A stretch of DNA of 64,000 nt from Thiohalocapsa sp. ML1 (GTDB taxonomy: Bacteria; Pseudomonadota; Gammaproteobacteria; Chromatiales; Chromatiaceae): contig NZ_JABX01000005.1 in the NCBI RefSeq assembly GCF_001469165.1, positions 124,001 through 188,000 of the forward strand. Direction: 5' to 3'. Shown here in pieces: positions 36,041-47,127 of this stretch. Both the position numbers and the translations under genes were made by a program. The stretch's first letter is position 1; each line of letters starts with the position of its first letter. Under the pieces are notes generated by a model that saw only the letters and a list, made by a program, of their open reading frames with translations, searched no databases and was not told the DNA's origin.

Positions 36041-36427
36041 ATGCCGCCTGTGGTCGAGTCCATCGCGACCGCCGCTGCCCTGTTCGTTGGGCTGCTCATC
36101 GCCCAGCTCATCGGCCACTCGATCGGCCGACGGCAACACCGGGCGAGCGGGGGCGTGGAGAAGGTCGCCAGCGGCGTCATCGACGGCGCCGTGTTCGCGC
36201 TGCTCGGGCTGCTGCTCGCCTTCACCTTCTCCGGCGCCAGCACGCGCTACGATCTGCGCCGGGACCTGCTGGTGGACCACGTCAACGCCCTCGGCACCGC
36301 GTGGCTGCGGATCGACATGCTGCAGGCAGAGGATCAGGCCGCGCTGCGGGCGCTTTTCCCGCGCTACCTGGACGCGCTGATCAGTGAAAAACAGGGACGG
36401 ACCACGTTTTCTATTGATAGAGCGTGA
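36041..36427 (+). pseudogene. Truncated DUF4239-like membrane protein gene
   Basis: The N-terminal part of a bestrophin-like DUF4239-type protein is visible: a first helix (SIATAAALFVGLLIAQLIGH) and VIDGAVFALLGLLLAFTFSG followed by RRDLLVDHVNALGTAWLRID. Such proteins are usually about twice as long. The frame runs into the REP-like element at 36382, which replaces the C-terminal half, and ends after SEKQGRTTFSIDRA. Probably a remnant. Confidence 0.7.
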
Positions 36428-36526
36428 AAAACAGCGTGAAAAACAGGTGAAAAACAGGGACGGACCACGTTTTCTATTGATAGAGAACGTAGTCTGTCCC
36501 CATTTTCTCCGGTCCCCATTTTCTCC
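36382..36526. repeat. REP-like element with GTGAAAAACAGGGACGGACC units
   Basis: Two direct copies of a unit ending CACGTTTTCTATTGATAG are followed by its inverted, diverged partner (GAACGTAGTCTGTCCCC). The whole can fold with CTATTGATAG as loop. Elements with GGGGACAGACTACGTTTTC-type stems are common REP sequences in proteobacteria. It interrupts the DUF4239-like gene and borders the putative defence operon. Confidence 0.85.
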
Positions 36527-36548
36527 GCTTTCCCTTGGATCTCCTGCC

Positions 36549-37550
36549 TCACGTGTCGCCTGGCAGCGGCAAATGCGCGTGAAAAATGGCGACGACCAAG
36601 CGCTCGCCGGATTCCGGTACGGGCGGGTGAATGTGTACGCGGTTGATGTGCGGCGCGATCTTGACATGCCATTCGCAGTAGAGGGTTCGGCCATCGACCA
36701 CCCGCTCCCGAGGAGCACTAAACCGAGACGTTCGCGCAACGCTCGCTTTCTCCGGCGCGACGTCCAGTCCGACCGCCTGAAACCGCTGCTGGATCAGCAA
36801 CCGGCCCGGTTCGCCAGATTCGCGCGGGAGTTCGTCGGTGGGCTGCAACTTTGGTGGCGGTTCCGTGAAGGCCCATTTACCGACGTCATCCAACACCGCG
36901 AGAATGCGACGCAAATCCTTGCGTACCCGGGTATAGCCACCGGCAAATGCGGATAGCTCCCGCCAGATGCCAGCGACAAAGCACAGGTCTGGAAACGCGT
37001 GCGATGACAAGCGCTCCAGCGTCTGCTCACTGTCGCGCTCGACATCGATGGCTGCCCGGTAGAATGCCCGGTGTTCGGCCTCGTCCACGATCCAGTGAAC
37101 CTGCGCTGAACCGGCATCAGTGGTGGTCTTGAAGACGCCGCGACGCCGGAGCCCAAGGCACGCCACCGCGCGGTCGCCGCGCACATGATGATGCGCCCAG
37201 GCCACGTCCTCGTTCTCAACGGGCAGGTCATCACCGATCGCCACCCGGGTAAACTCCATGCCATCCGGCCATGGCTCCTCGTCCAAATACCCACCCAAGG
37301 GCCGAAGCATCGCGGCAAGTTCTCGCCCCAACTCGACCGGCAAATGCAGTGGGGACTCCTCTGACCAGAGGCTCCAGACGTCCAGCGGCCCCAAGACCGA
37401 TCGGGACTGAAGGTCGTCGCCAATCCACACATTCTCTCCGCGGCTGCGAGCCACATCGACCCGCTCGGACAGGTGCCCGAGCGCTTGATCGATATCGTCG
37501 GCGCTCCAACCATCGAAGGCCCACTCGCTGCCGTCGATGACGAACGACAT
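36549..37550 (-). CDS. Unrecognised third protein of the DUF262/DUF3696 operon
   Basis: 333-aa soluble protein, MSFVIDGSEWAFDGWSADDI to FHAHLPLPGDT. No motif I can name. The middle is helical and acidic. The last 60 residues (YCEWHVKIAPHINRVHIHPP, then AIFHAHLPLPG) form a distinct His-rich beta segment resembling, from memory, the C-termini of uncharacterised proteins near similar ATPases; it could be an effector, but that is speculation. Five bases after the ATPase stop codon, so clearly the same operon. Confidence 0.8.
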   Translation of the reverse strand: MSFVIDGSEWAFDGWSADDIDQALGHLSERVDVARSRGENVWIGDDLQSRSVLGPLDVWSLWSEESPLHLPVELGRELAAMLRPLGGYLDEEPWPDGMEFTRVAIGDDLPVENEDVAWAHHHVRGDRAVACLGLRRRGVFKTTTDAGSAQVHWIVDEAEHRAFYRAAIDVERDSEQTLERLSSHAFPDLCFVAGIWRELSAFAGGYTRVRKDLRRILAVLDDVGKWAFTEPPPKLQPTDELPRESGEPGRLLIQQRFQAVGLDVAPEKASVARTSRFSAPRERVVDGRTLYCEWHVKIAPHINRVHIHPPVPESGERLVVAIFHAHLPLPGDT

Positions 37551-37555
37551 GGCGT

Positions 37556-38680
37556 TCAGCGCCGCCGCCGCAGCCGCCCGAGCGCCGCGACGTCAATCTG
37601 ATACTGATCGAAAAAACCGGGCGGCCAATCGGACACGCCGCCTGACGCCGTGAAGCGCAGAGGCACCGCTACCCGGGCCTGATCGGCCTCCCCGCCCTCA
37701 AAGAAGTGGACGATGGCGTTCTTATGGTCCAGAAAGCCGAGCTCGGCGATGGCTCTGCAGATGCCGTTCAGCACATGGTCCGAGTGTGTTTCGAGCACTA
37801 CCTGAACCCCCTTGCCCGCGAGCCAGGCGAGAAAGACGCCGATTCGCGACTGCCCGGCGGGGTGCAGATGCGCCTCCGGGTTTTCGACGATCAACAGCCC
37901 GCCTGGTCGCGCGACCAGACCGGCCAGGATGATCGGCAGCGCGTACGAGATGCCAAAGCCCATGTTGGGGGCGCGGACCAGATCGCTGCCGGGCGGACCG
38001 AACCGCAGCGAGGCGACCAGGCCGTTGGCGTGTAGCTCCGGCTCCACCCTGATCGGGCACACGATCTCGCTGAGCCATTGTTCTAGCTCGTATTTCAGGA
38101 ACGGGACCGCGTCCATGGCCGCGTTCGGATGCCGTCGATCCAGATACTCCAACGGTCGTTCGCCGAACTCGGCGAGCACCTGCGCCGAAAACTCGCCCCG
38201 CACGCCGACTTCGAGCATCGAGCCGGCGGTGGCCGCCGACTTGAGCAGGGCGCGGGGACCGAAGCGCTCGGCGCTGAGATAGGTAAAGCCGCGCGGGACT
38301 GCATCCAGCACGAATGCCTCACCAAACGGGTCTGGGCGCTCCGCCACGACAAGATAAAGGCTGTCCGGCGTCGACTCGGGCACGGCGAAACGCCACTGCG
38401 CAACAGTGGGGTCATCGGCGGTCATCATGCGGATGCTGATGTTGCCGACCGATGCCCGGTTGTGGACGTCTTCCGCCGTGCCAAGCTCCAGACCGAACGG
38501 CCCGCCATTCAGGCTGACCGTTTTCGCCTGGCTCGTCATCGCCTCGCGACACAGCAGCAGCGCCTGGAGCATCGAGCTCTTGCCAGCGCCGTTCAGCCCG
38601 CAGAGCACCACCAACGATGCCAACTCGAAGCAGCTAGCCGTGAAGCGCTTGAACCCTGCTATCTCAATGCGTGCGATCAT
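37556..38680 (-). CDS. AAA family ATPase, DUF3696-type
   Basis: 374-aa SMC/ABC-like ATPase of the class seen in anti-phage modules. Walker A is GLNGAGKSSMLQALLL; signature and Walker B region appear as NMGFGISYALPIILAG and GGLLIVENPEAHLHPAGQ; a switch His follows in VVLETHSDHVLNGI. The DUF3696 C-terminus is recognised after it. The ATG overlaps the stop of the DUF262 gene by four bases. Confidence 0.9.
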   Translation of the reverse strand: MIARIEIAGFKRFTASCFELASLVVLCGLNGAGKSSMLQALLLCREAMTSQAKTVSLNGGPFGLELGTAEDVHNRASVGNISIRMMTADDPTVAQWRFAVPESTPDSLYLVVAERPDPFGEAFVLDAVPRGFTYLSAERFGPRALLKSAATAGSMLEVGVRGEFSAQVLAEFGERPLEYLDRRHPNAAMDAVPFLKYELEQWLSEIVCPIRVEPELHANGLVASLRFGPPGSDLVRAPNMGFGISYALPIILAGLVARPGGLLIVENPEAHLHPAGQSRIGVFLAWLAGKGVQVVLETHSDHVLNGICRAIAELGFLDHKNAIVHFFEGGEADQARVAVPLRFTASGGVSDWPPGFFDQYQIDVAALGRLRRRR

Positions 38681-39849
38681 CGCACTATCTCGGCGACGAG
38701 CCGCCGATTCGTGCTGAGACGACGATCGACCGCGACCGGGTCGCCGGTGGCGACGGTTACCGCCTTCAAGTAGTCGGGGTCATCGAAGGCTTCCAGAAAC
38801 GCGTCCTTTATGTCGTCGGCATGCGGCTCCAAGACCTCAAAAGAATGGGTCGAAAGGGCGATACTCTGAGCCTCGAAGATGGCGCGATTCATCGGTCCGC
38901 GGCGCCCGGTCTCCGGGTGGACGCGGCGAAACGCCTCCTCACCAAGGATCGCGTGCGCATTGAGCATGGCCCGATCGAACGCGGTTGCAAGATCATCGAG
39001 GTCATCGTCCGTCAATGGGTCGGACGCCGTGGCGGCGCCGTCGATGCGGCGCGTAAAGTCAACGAGAAATGCATCAAGGTTGGCGGACTGCCGATACGCC
39101 GCAGCGGCAACGCGAAACGCGCAGAATCGTAGCACCAACTCCCGATCCGCCATGCGTTTGCTGTCCCTGACGGGCTCGCCGCTGCCCTTTCTGAAAAAGT
39201 ACGAGCAGGTTGCCCGGTCGAACGATGGAAGCTGCACCAACCCCTTGAGGAATTTCCGCGAGCGGGCCTTGCTCATCGCGTGCCGAATCTCTTGTGCCGA
39301 CAGGGGTTCTCCGAGCGTGTTGACCCGGCTGAAGATGTCGTATTTGATGTCTTCCGGGGTTTGTGGCTCGATAACGTGGACCACGATCTGGGTCGTGCGC
39401 AACCGACGCAGCAGCGCCGGGTCGAGGTCGTTAAAGGCGTTGCCGTCGAGCTCCTTAAGATATTCGAGATCATCCACCGCGAGTCGAGGCAATCCGCCCA
39501 TGAAGTCCCGGATCGTCGACAGGCGTTGCACCCCGTCAACCACCTGGAACTTACCTTCGGTGTCCTGGTTGAAATAAAAGGCAGGCAACGGGATACCGAG
39601 CAGGATCGACTCGATCAGGCGCGTCCGCTGCCTTTGCTTCCAGACGAACTCCCGTTGAAAATCGGGCGCTAGCTCGATATCCCCTTCGCCAATCTGATCG
39701 ACCACTTCGCGTAACGTGAAGCTCTTGGTCGTGATACGGATCTTGCGGGGATCCCAAGGCTTTACCAGCGCCGCGTTGGGGCCGGTATCCTCCGGTTCCA
39801 GGCCGTCGCTGGCGCGTTCCGGCTCGAATGTCGGGCTGTCGGTTGACAT
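38677..39849 (-). CDS. DUF262 domain protein (ParB/GmrS-like)
   Basis: 390-aa protein with a DUF262 nucleotide-binding domain: FTLREVVDQIGEGDIELAPD, FQREFVWKQRQRTRLIESIL, and FQVVDGVQRLSTIRDFMGGL, where DGQQR of the family reads DGVQR. In GmrSD and Brx-type systems DUF262 is fused to or paired with an HNH nuclease (DUF1524); none is visible here. First gene of the three-gene unit with the DUF3696 ATPase. The start ATG at 39849 gives MSTDSPTFEPERA. Confidence 0.88.
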   Translation of the reverse strand: MSTDSPTFEPERASDGLEPEDTGPNAALVKPWDPRKIRITTKSFTLREVVDQIGEGDIELAPDFQREFVWKQRQRTRLIESILLGIPLPAFYFNQDTEGKFQVVDGVQRLSTIRDFMGGLPRLAVDDLEYLKELDGNAFNDLDPALLRRLRTTQIVVHVIEPQTPEDIKYDIFSRVNTLGEPLSAQEIRHAMSKARSRKFLKGLVQLPSFDRATCSYFFRKGSGEPVRDSKRMADRELVLRFCAFRVAAAAYRQSANLDAFLVDFTRRIDGAATASDPLTDDDLDDLATAFDRAMLNAHAILGEEAFRRVHPETGRRGPMNRAIFEAQSIALSTHSFEVLEPHADDIKDAFLEAFDDPDYLKAVTVATGDPVAVDRRLSTNRRLVAEIVR

Positions 39850-40276
39850 GGGTTGCGTGGTCTTTGGTTCGAGCCATCTAGTGAAGGGCTCAAGATTGGA
39901 CGATCTCCGGCTGTCAGTTCTCAGCCGCCTCGTGCCCCCTTGGCGCCTCGCTCGCTCGATGCCACCGGCAAGTGGTCTACCGATCGCGGGCAGGCGGGGG
40001 GCGACGTTGGCGTCGTCGGTATTCCGCCCGACGGTGCTGGCGTAACCCGGCAACCTGCCGCCGATGGGGAAACCGACGGCGATCGAGCGGCCGGGCCTGT
40101 CGACTCTCTGGCGATTCTGACCTGATACCCTTCGCTCACGATCGACGGGGCAACGCTGATCCAAGTGATGTCCGGCTCGACTCCTCCGCGACCGGTGGTT
40201 GAGCCACGCTATGCAAAAAGCATAGCGGGCTCGAATCCTGTCGTCGTCTCCTCTCGGTGCCGCGAAGCGCAGCCGG
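39850..40276. other. Spacer between the DUF262 operon and acnA
   Basis: No convincing gene in about 430 bases. A hairpin CGCTATGC-AAAAA-GCATAGCG at 40208-40228 lies beyond the 3' end of acnA and may act in its termination. It is followed by GGGCTCGAATCCTGTC, similar to a tRNA T-arm, which may be chance. The left part must contain the DUF262 operon promoter. Confidence 0.45.
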
Positions 40277-42940
<2,664 letters not shown>

Positions 42941-43099
42941 CGGTGGCTCCGGATGTGCTTTGTTGCGGTGCAGGATGCGCCGGATTCTAGCGACGCGGGC
43001 GGAACGGCGCATCCACGCCGAAGTCAATTGTTTCGATTGGGTGACTGGTGAGGATTCCGATCCCTAGCGCAGCGGCGCGTACGTCTCACGACCGTCTCG

Positions 43100-43234
43100 G
43101 CCGGAGCCGGGCCGGAGAGCCGACCTCCAGGTCGGCTCGGCACTCGCGATATCTGTGCACCCCGCTCTGTCGGTGTTGACCTGGAGGTCAACACTCCAGT
43201 CAACGCCCCGGTCAACGCCCCGGTCAACGCCCGT
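43100..43234 (+). repeat. Two-palindrome composite repeat, copy 2
   Basis: GCCGGGCC block, then GCCGACCTCCAGGTCGGC, a 30-base spacer containing CGCGATATC, then GTTGACCTGGAGGTCAAC, CTCCAGTCA and tandem ACGCCCCGGTCA units. It occupies the 344-bp gap between the starts of acnA and the end of hflD, where I see no gene. Confidence 0.88.
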
Positions 43235-43284
43235 TGCGCCGGCGCGGCGCGCCCGGCGATGCCTTATTTGCAGACCGGCCGTAT

Positions 43285-43914
43285 TCAGACGCGCTCGGTG
43301 TCGCGCAGATAGGCGCGGGCGGCGTCGAGCATCTTGCGGCGGCCGAGCAGAACCTGCCAGCGGGTGCCGCCGCACTGGCGCCACAGCAGGGCGCCGCGGA
43401 TGCCGGCCAGCAGCAGCGCGCGGATGCGGTCCTGGTTGTCGGGGTTCTGCAAGTACAGCGGGTTGCCGCGGACGATGATGCGCGGCGTGAGCTTGCTGAT
43501 GGTGTCTTGATAGATGCCGGCGAAGCCCGCGAGCACCTCCCGGTCGAGCAGCGGCAGGTCGCCGCGGGCCGCGCTGGCGCCCTGGATGCGCCGCGCGATC
43601 TCCTTCTGCATGGCGCCGCGGCCGGCGAGGTTGCGCTCGTGGCGCATCAGCGCGATCACGTAGCGGGTCAGCTCCATCTCGCGCGCGGGCTCGCCCGTGA
43701 GCTGCGCCACCACCTGGCGGGCACCGGTGGCGACGGCGCCGGGCTCGCCGTAGACCGACGGCACGTCCGGCGCATCGATCTCGAACAGGCTATGGATGCA
43801 GGGCTCCATCTGCGCGATGTCGACGCTGCCGCGGTTGGCGATGCGCTGCACGCAGTAGGCCGCCTGGTGCAGGCCGGCAAGGGCAATGAGGCGGTCTTGG
43901 TCGGAGTGTTCCAT
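43285..43914 (-). CDS. hflD: High frequency lysogenization protein HflD homologue
   Basis: 209-aa membrane-associated protein; in E. coli it modulates lambda CII stability. Family landmarks are LAGLHQAAYCVQRIANRG, LTRYVIALMRHERNL and IRGALLWRQCGGTRWQVLLG. The upstream neighbour on the same strand is mnmA, the usual order. The spacer to mnmA contains TAGGGG-type repeats. Confidence 0.93.
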   Translation of the reverse strand: MEHSDQDRLIALAGLHQAAYCVQRIANRGSVDIAQMEPCIHSLFEIDAPDVPSVYGEPGAVATGARQVVAQLTGEPAREMELTRYVIALMRHERNLAGRGAMQKEIARRIQGASAARGDLPLLDREVLAGFAGIYQDTISKLTPRIIVRGNPLYLQNPDNQDRIRALLLAGIRGALLWRQCGGTRWQVLLGRRKMLDAARAYLRDTERV

Positions 43915-43915
43915 G

Positions 43916-43960
43916 GACAGGGGCTAGGAGCTGGTGACAGGGGCTAGGGGGTAGGGTACC
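43916..43960. repeat. TAGGGG-type repeat between mnmA and hflD
   Basis: ACAGGGGCTAGGAGCTGG and ACAGGGGCTAGGGGGTAGGG lie in tandem directly upstream of the hflD start codon. Confidence 0.75.
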
Positions 43961-43997
43961 GAGTTGGCCTGCGCGTCTTTGAACATGCGCCCAAACG

Positions 43998-45143
43998 TCA
44001 TCGTTCTCTACCCCGTTCGACGAGCGACGCGGCGGTGATGACGGCACCGCCCAAACACTCGACGCCGTGGTAGAAGACGATCGACTGGCCGGGCGTCACG
44101 GCGCGCTGGGGCTCGGCGAAGTGCACGCGGCAAGAGCGGCTATCGTACTCGACCAGCGTGCAGCGCATAAGCGGCTGTCGATGCCGCAGCCGACCCAGGC
44201 AGTCGAACGGCAGCGCGCCGGCCGGCACCGGCGGGGCGCCGCCGATCCAGTGCAGTTGCTCGCCGCGGAGCCCGTCGGCGTAGAGCAGCGGATGGTCGGC
44301 ACCCTGTACCACCACGAGCACGTTGCGTTCGGCATCTTTGGCGGCGACGAACCAGGGCGCCTCGCCCGCCTCGCGCACGCCGCCTATCCCTAAGCCCGAG
44401 CGCTGGCCGATGGTGTACCACGCGAGCCCGCGGTGCTCGCCGAGCTTGAATCCCTCCGGCGTTTCGATGGGGCCGGGGTTGTCCGGCAACCAGCGCGCCA
44501 GAAAATCCGCGAAGCGCCGCTCGCCGATGAAGCAGATGCCGGTGCTGTCCTTCTTCTCGGCATTGTCGAGCCCGAGCCGCCGCGCGATGGCGCGGACCTC
44601 CGCCTTGGTCAGGTCCGCGAGCGGAAACAGGGTGCGATCGAGCTGCGCAGCCGTTAGCCGATGCAGGAAGTAGGTCTGGTCCTTGTCCGCATCCCGCGCG
44701 AGCAGCAGCCGGGCGCCGCCGGCACCACGGGCGACGCGGGCATAGTGGCCGGTGCCGATCCAGTCCGCGCCCAAGCCCAGCGCATGCTCCAGAAAGGCGC
44801 GGAACTTGATCTCGCTGTTGCAGAGCACGTCCGGGTTCGGCGTGCGCAGCGCCCGGTACTCGGCCAGAAAGGCCTCAAACACCCGGTCCCAATACTCGGT
44901 GGCGAAGTTGACCGTGCGAAGCTCAATGCCGAGCCGGTCCGCCACCGCCCGGGCGTCCGCGAGGTCCGCCGCCGCCGAGCAGTAGCCGGGCGCGTCGTCC
45001 TCCTCCCAATTCTTCATGAATAGCCCCGCCACCGCATAGCCCTGCTCGCGCAGCAGGTGCGCCGCGACGGCGGAATCCACGCCGCCGGACAGGCCAACGA
45101 TAACGCGGGGGGCGAGGGCGTGCGGCAAGATCAGGGCGGTCAA
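43998..45143 (-). CDS. mnmA: tRNA 2-thiouridine synthase MnmA
   Basis: 381-aa enzyme thiolating U34 of Lys, Glu and Gln tRNAs. The PP-loop is [13 protein letters not shown]; catalytic cysteines appear as VLCNSEIKF and [12 protein letters not shown]. Flanking blocks include [10 protein letters not shown] and [15 protein letters not shown]. No ATG precedes the PP-loop; a TTG at 45143 fits the family N-terminus ([20 protein letters not shown]). Followed by hflD on the same strand. Confidence 0.94.
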   Translation of the reverse strand: MTALILPHALAPRVIVGLSGGVDSAVAAHLLREQGYAVAGLFMKNWEEDDAPGYCSAAADLADARAVADRLGIELRTVNFATEYWDRVFEAFLAEYRALRTPNPDVLCNSEIKFRAFLEHALGLGADWIGTGHYARVARGAGGARLLLARDADKDQTYFLHRLTAAQLDRTLFPLADLTKAEVRAIARRLGLDNAEKKDSTGICFIGERRFADFLARWLPDNPGPIETPEGFKLGEHRGLAWYTIGQRSGLGIGGVREAGEAPWFVAAKDAERNVLVVVQGADHPLLYADGLRGEQLHWIGGAPPVPAGALPFDCLGRLRHRQPLMRCTLVEYDSRSCRVHFAEPQRAVTPGQSIVFYHGVECLGGAVITAASLVERGRER

Positions 45144-45182
45144 CTGGCAGCGGCGAAGCGTGTGGCCGGCAAAAGACGATGA

Positions 45183-45242
45183 TCGGCGCCCATCCGCCCG
45201 CTTGGGCCTGCGGGCATCAAGCCCGCGACGGATGGGGCCTGA
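45183..45242. repeat. Inverted repeat between mnmA and the SulP transporter gene
   Basis: GCGCCCATCCG pairs with CGGATGGGGC, and inside it GCCCGCTTGGGCCTGCGGGC and ATCAAGCCCGCGACGG can form a second stem. Located after the transporter stop and before mnmA. REP-like; no T-run. Confidence 0.6.
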
Positions 45243-45269
45243 CTGGCATCGGCGTGCCGGGGGTGCAGC

Positions 45270-46949
45270 TTACGCCGACGGCGTCTGTCCGGCGCGCTCG
45301 GCGACGGCGCGCTTGAGCGCCTTGGCGCGGGCGTCCACCCAGCGCTCGGCGGGCACGACGCGGCTCAGGCCAAGGGCCTCCAGGCGCTTGCGTGCCTGCG
45401 GTTGCAGCCCGGCAAGGTAGACCCGGCAGCCGTGGCTTGCGGCGTCGCGGACGGCGCCCTCGATGGCGAGCGAGGTGGTGACGCCCAGATGCGGCACGTC
45501 GGTGAGGTCCACCACCAGGCTGCGCGCTCCGGCGATCTCGAGCTGCAGGCGCGTGATGGCCTTGGCGGCGCCGAAGATCAGCGGGCCGCTCAGGCACAGC
45601 AAGGCGATGCCGTTGCCCGGGTCGGACAGGATCTTGCGCTCCTCCTCGGTGCCGTTTTTGCACTGCATGTCGTCATCGACGGGTTCGGACAGGCCCAGCA
45701 GCTTGACGCCCTCCGACTGCAGGTCCGCAAGCCTGCGGATGGTGAGCACGTTGGCCACGAACAGCCCGATGCCGACGGCGGTGATGAGGTCCACGAAGAC
45801 GGTCATCGCGATGACGCCGTACATGATCAGCGCACCGCGCACAGACACCAGGTGTGCGCGCCGGAGGAAGCCCCAGTCGATGATGTCGATGCCGACCTTG
45901 ATGGCGATGCCGGCGAGCACGGCCTTCGGGATGGGCTCCACCAGCGCGCCGGCGCCGAAGACGACAATGCCGAGGATGACGGCGCGGGTGAGTCCGGACA
46001 GCGCCGTGTGGGCGCCGGTCTGGATGTTCACCACCGTGCCCATGGTCGCGCCGGCGCCGGGCAGGCCGCCGCACAGGCCTGATGCCAGGTTGCCCAGGCC
46101 CTGGCCAATGAGCTCCTTGTCCGAGTCGTGCTGGGTCCGGGTCAGGCTGTCGGCGATGACCGACGTCAGCAGCGCATCGATGGAGCCGAGCAGCGCCAGC
46201 ACGATGGCGTCGACCACCATGTGCTGCCACTGCTCCTGCGTGAACGTGGGCAGTTGGATGCTCGGCAGGCCGCCCGGCACCTCGCCGATGGCGCGGTAGG
46301 CGCCGCTGCCGAGTACGAAAATGGCAAGCAGCGTGCCCACCACCAGCGCGAGCAGTTGCGGCGGCATGAAGCGGCGCCAGCCGCGGGGCATCAGCAACAG
46401 GATCGCGAGCGCCACGCCGCCGAGGGTGGCCTCGCCCGGGTTGATCTGGGCGATGAAGTCCGGCAAGGCCCGCAGCGAGCCGAGCACGCCGCCGGGCGGC
46501 GACGCATAGCCGAGCAGGGGCGGCAACTGGATGATGATCAGAATGAAGCCGATGCCCGACATGAAGCCCGAGATGACCGTGTAGGGCATCATCGTGACGT
46601 AGCGGCCGAGCTTCAGCACACCGAACAGGACCTGAATTAGCCCGGTCATCATGACCGTGGTGAAGGCCATGGCCATGCCCTGCTCGGGGTTGGCGGCCAT
46701 CATGCTCATGATGACCGCCGTGAACACGACGGTCATGGGTCCGGTGGGCTCGGAGATCAGCGTCGGCGTGCCGCCGAAGATCGCGGCGAAGAACCCGACC
46801 AGCACGGCGCCGTACAGGCCTGCCTCAGCGCCGGCGCCGGACGCGACACCGAAGGCCAGCGCCATAGGCAGCGCGATGACGGCCGCCGTGACGCCGCCGA
46901 ACAGGTCGCCCTTGGCGTGGTCCAGGCTGAACTGATTGAAGATCCGCAT
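45270..46949 (-). CDS. SulP-family bicarbonate transporter (BicA-like)
   Basis: 559-aa SulP anion transporter with a C-terminal STAS domain. The N-terminal region (GDLFGGVTAAVIALPMALAF, GTPTLISEPTGPMTVVFTAV, YVTMMPYTVISGFMSGIGFI) is strikingly close to cyanobacterial BicA, a Na+-dependent low-affinity bicarbonate importer, and the length agrees (about 566 aa in BicA). The STAS domain includes LVVDLTDVPHLGVTTSLAIE. ATG at 46949 (MRIFNQFSLDHAKG) is preferred. Bicarbonate rather than sulfate is an inference from this similarity. Confidence 0.9.
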   Translation of the reverse strand: MRIFNQFSLDHAKGDLFGGVTAAVIALPMALAFGVASGAGAEAGLYGAVLVGFFAAIFGGTPTLISEPTGPMTVVFTAVIMSMMAANPEQGMAMAFTTVMMTGLIQVLFGVLKLGRYVTMMPYTVISGFMSGIGFILIIIQLPPLLGYASPPGGVLGSLRALPDFIAQINPGEATLGGVALAILLLMPRGWRRFMPPQLLALVVGTLLAIFVLGSGAYRAIGEVPGGLPSIQLPTFTQEQWQHMVVDAIVLALLGSIDALLTSVIADSLTRTQHDSDKELIGQGLGNLASGLCGGLPGAGATMGTVVNIQTGAHTALSGLTRAVILGIVVFGAGALVEPIPKAVLAGIAIKVGIDIIDWGFLRRAHLVSVRGALIMYGVIAMTVFVDLITAVGIGLFVANVLTIRRLADLQSEGVKLLGLSEPVDDDMQCKNGTEEERKILSDPGNGIALLCLSGPLIFGAAKAITRLQLEIAGARSLVVDLTDVPHLGVTTSLAIEGAVRDAASHGCRVYLAGLQPQARKRLEALGLSRVVPAERWVDARAKALKRAVAERAGQTPSA

Positions 46950-47127
46950 GGTCGTTTTCCCCTCTAAGCGCCCGGTTTTCGGCAAACGGGCCGGCAGTGT
47001 CCGGACGTGGCTCCCCTAAGGGAAATCGATAAAGCAAATCAAATGGATCGATTTAAGGCTATGCGTTCGCCCATCTGTGCTGCGGTTGCCGCGACCCCGA
47101 GGTCGCCGGCACCCGGCAAGCCCGCAG

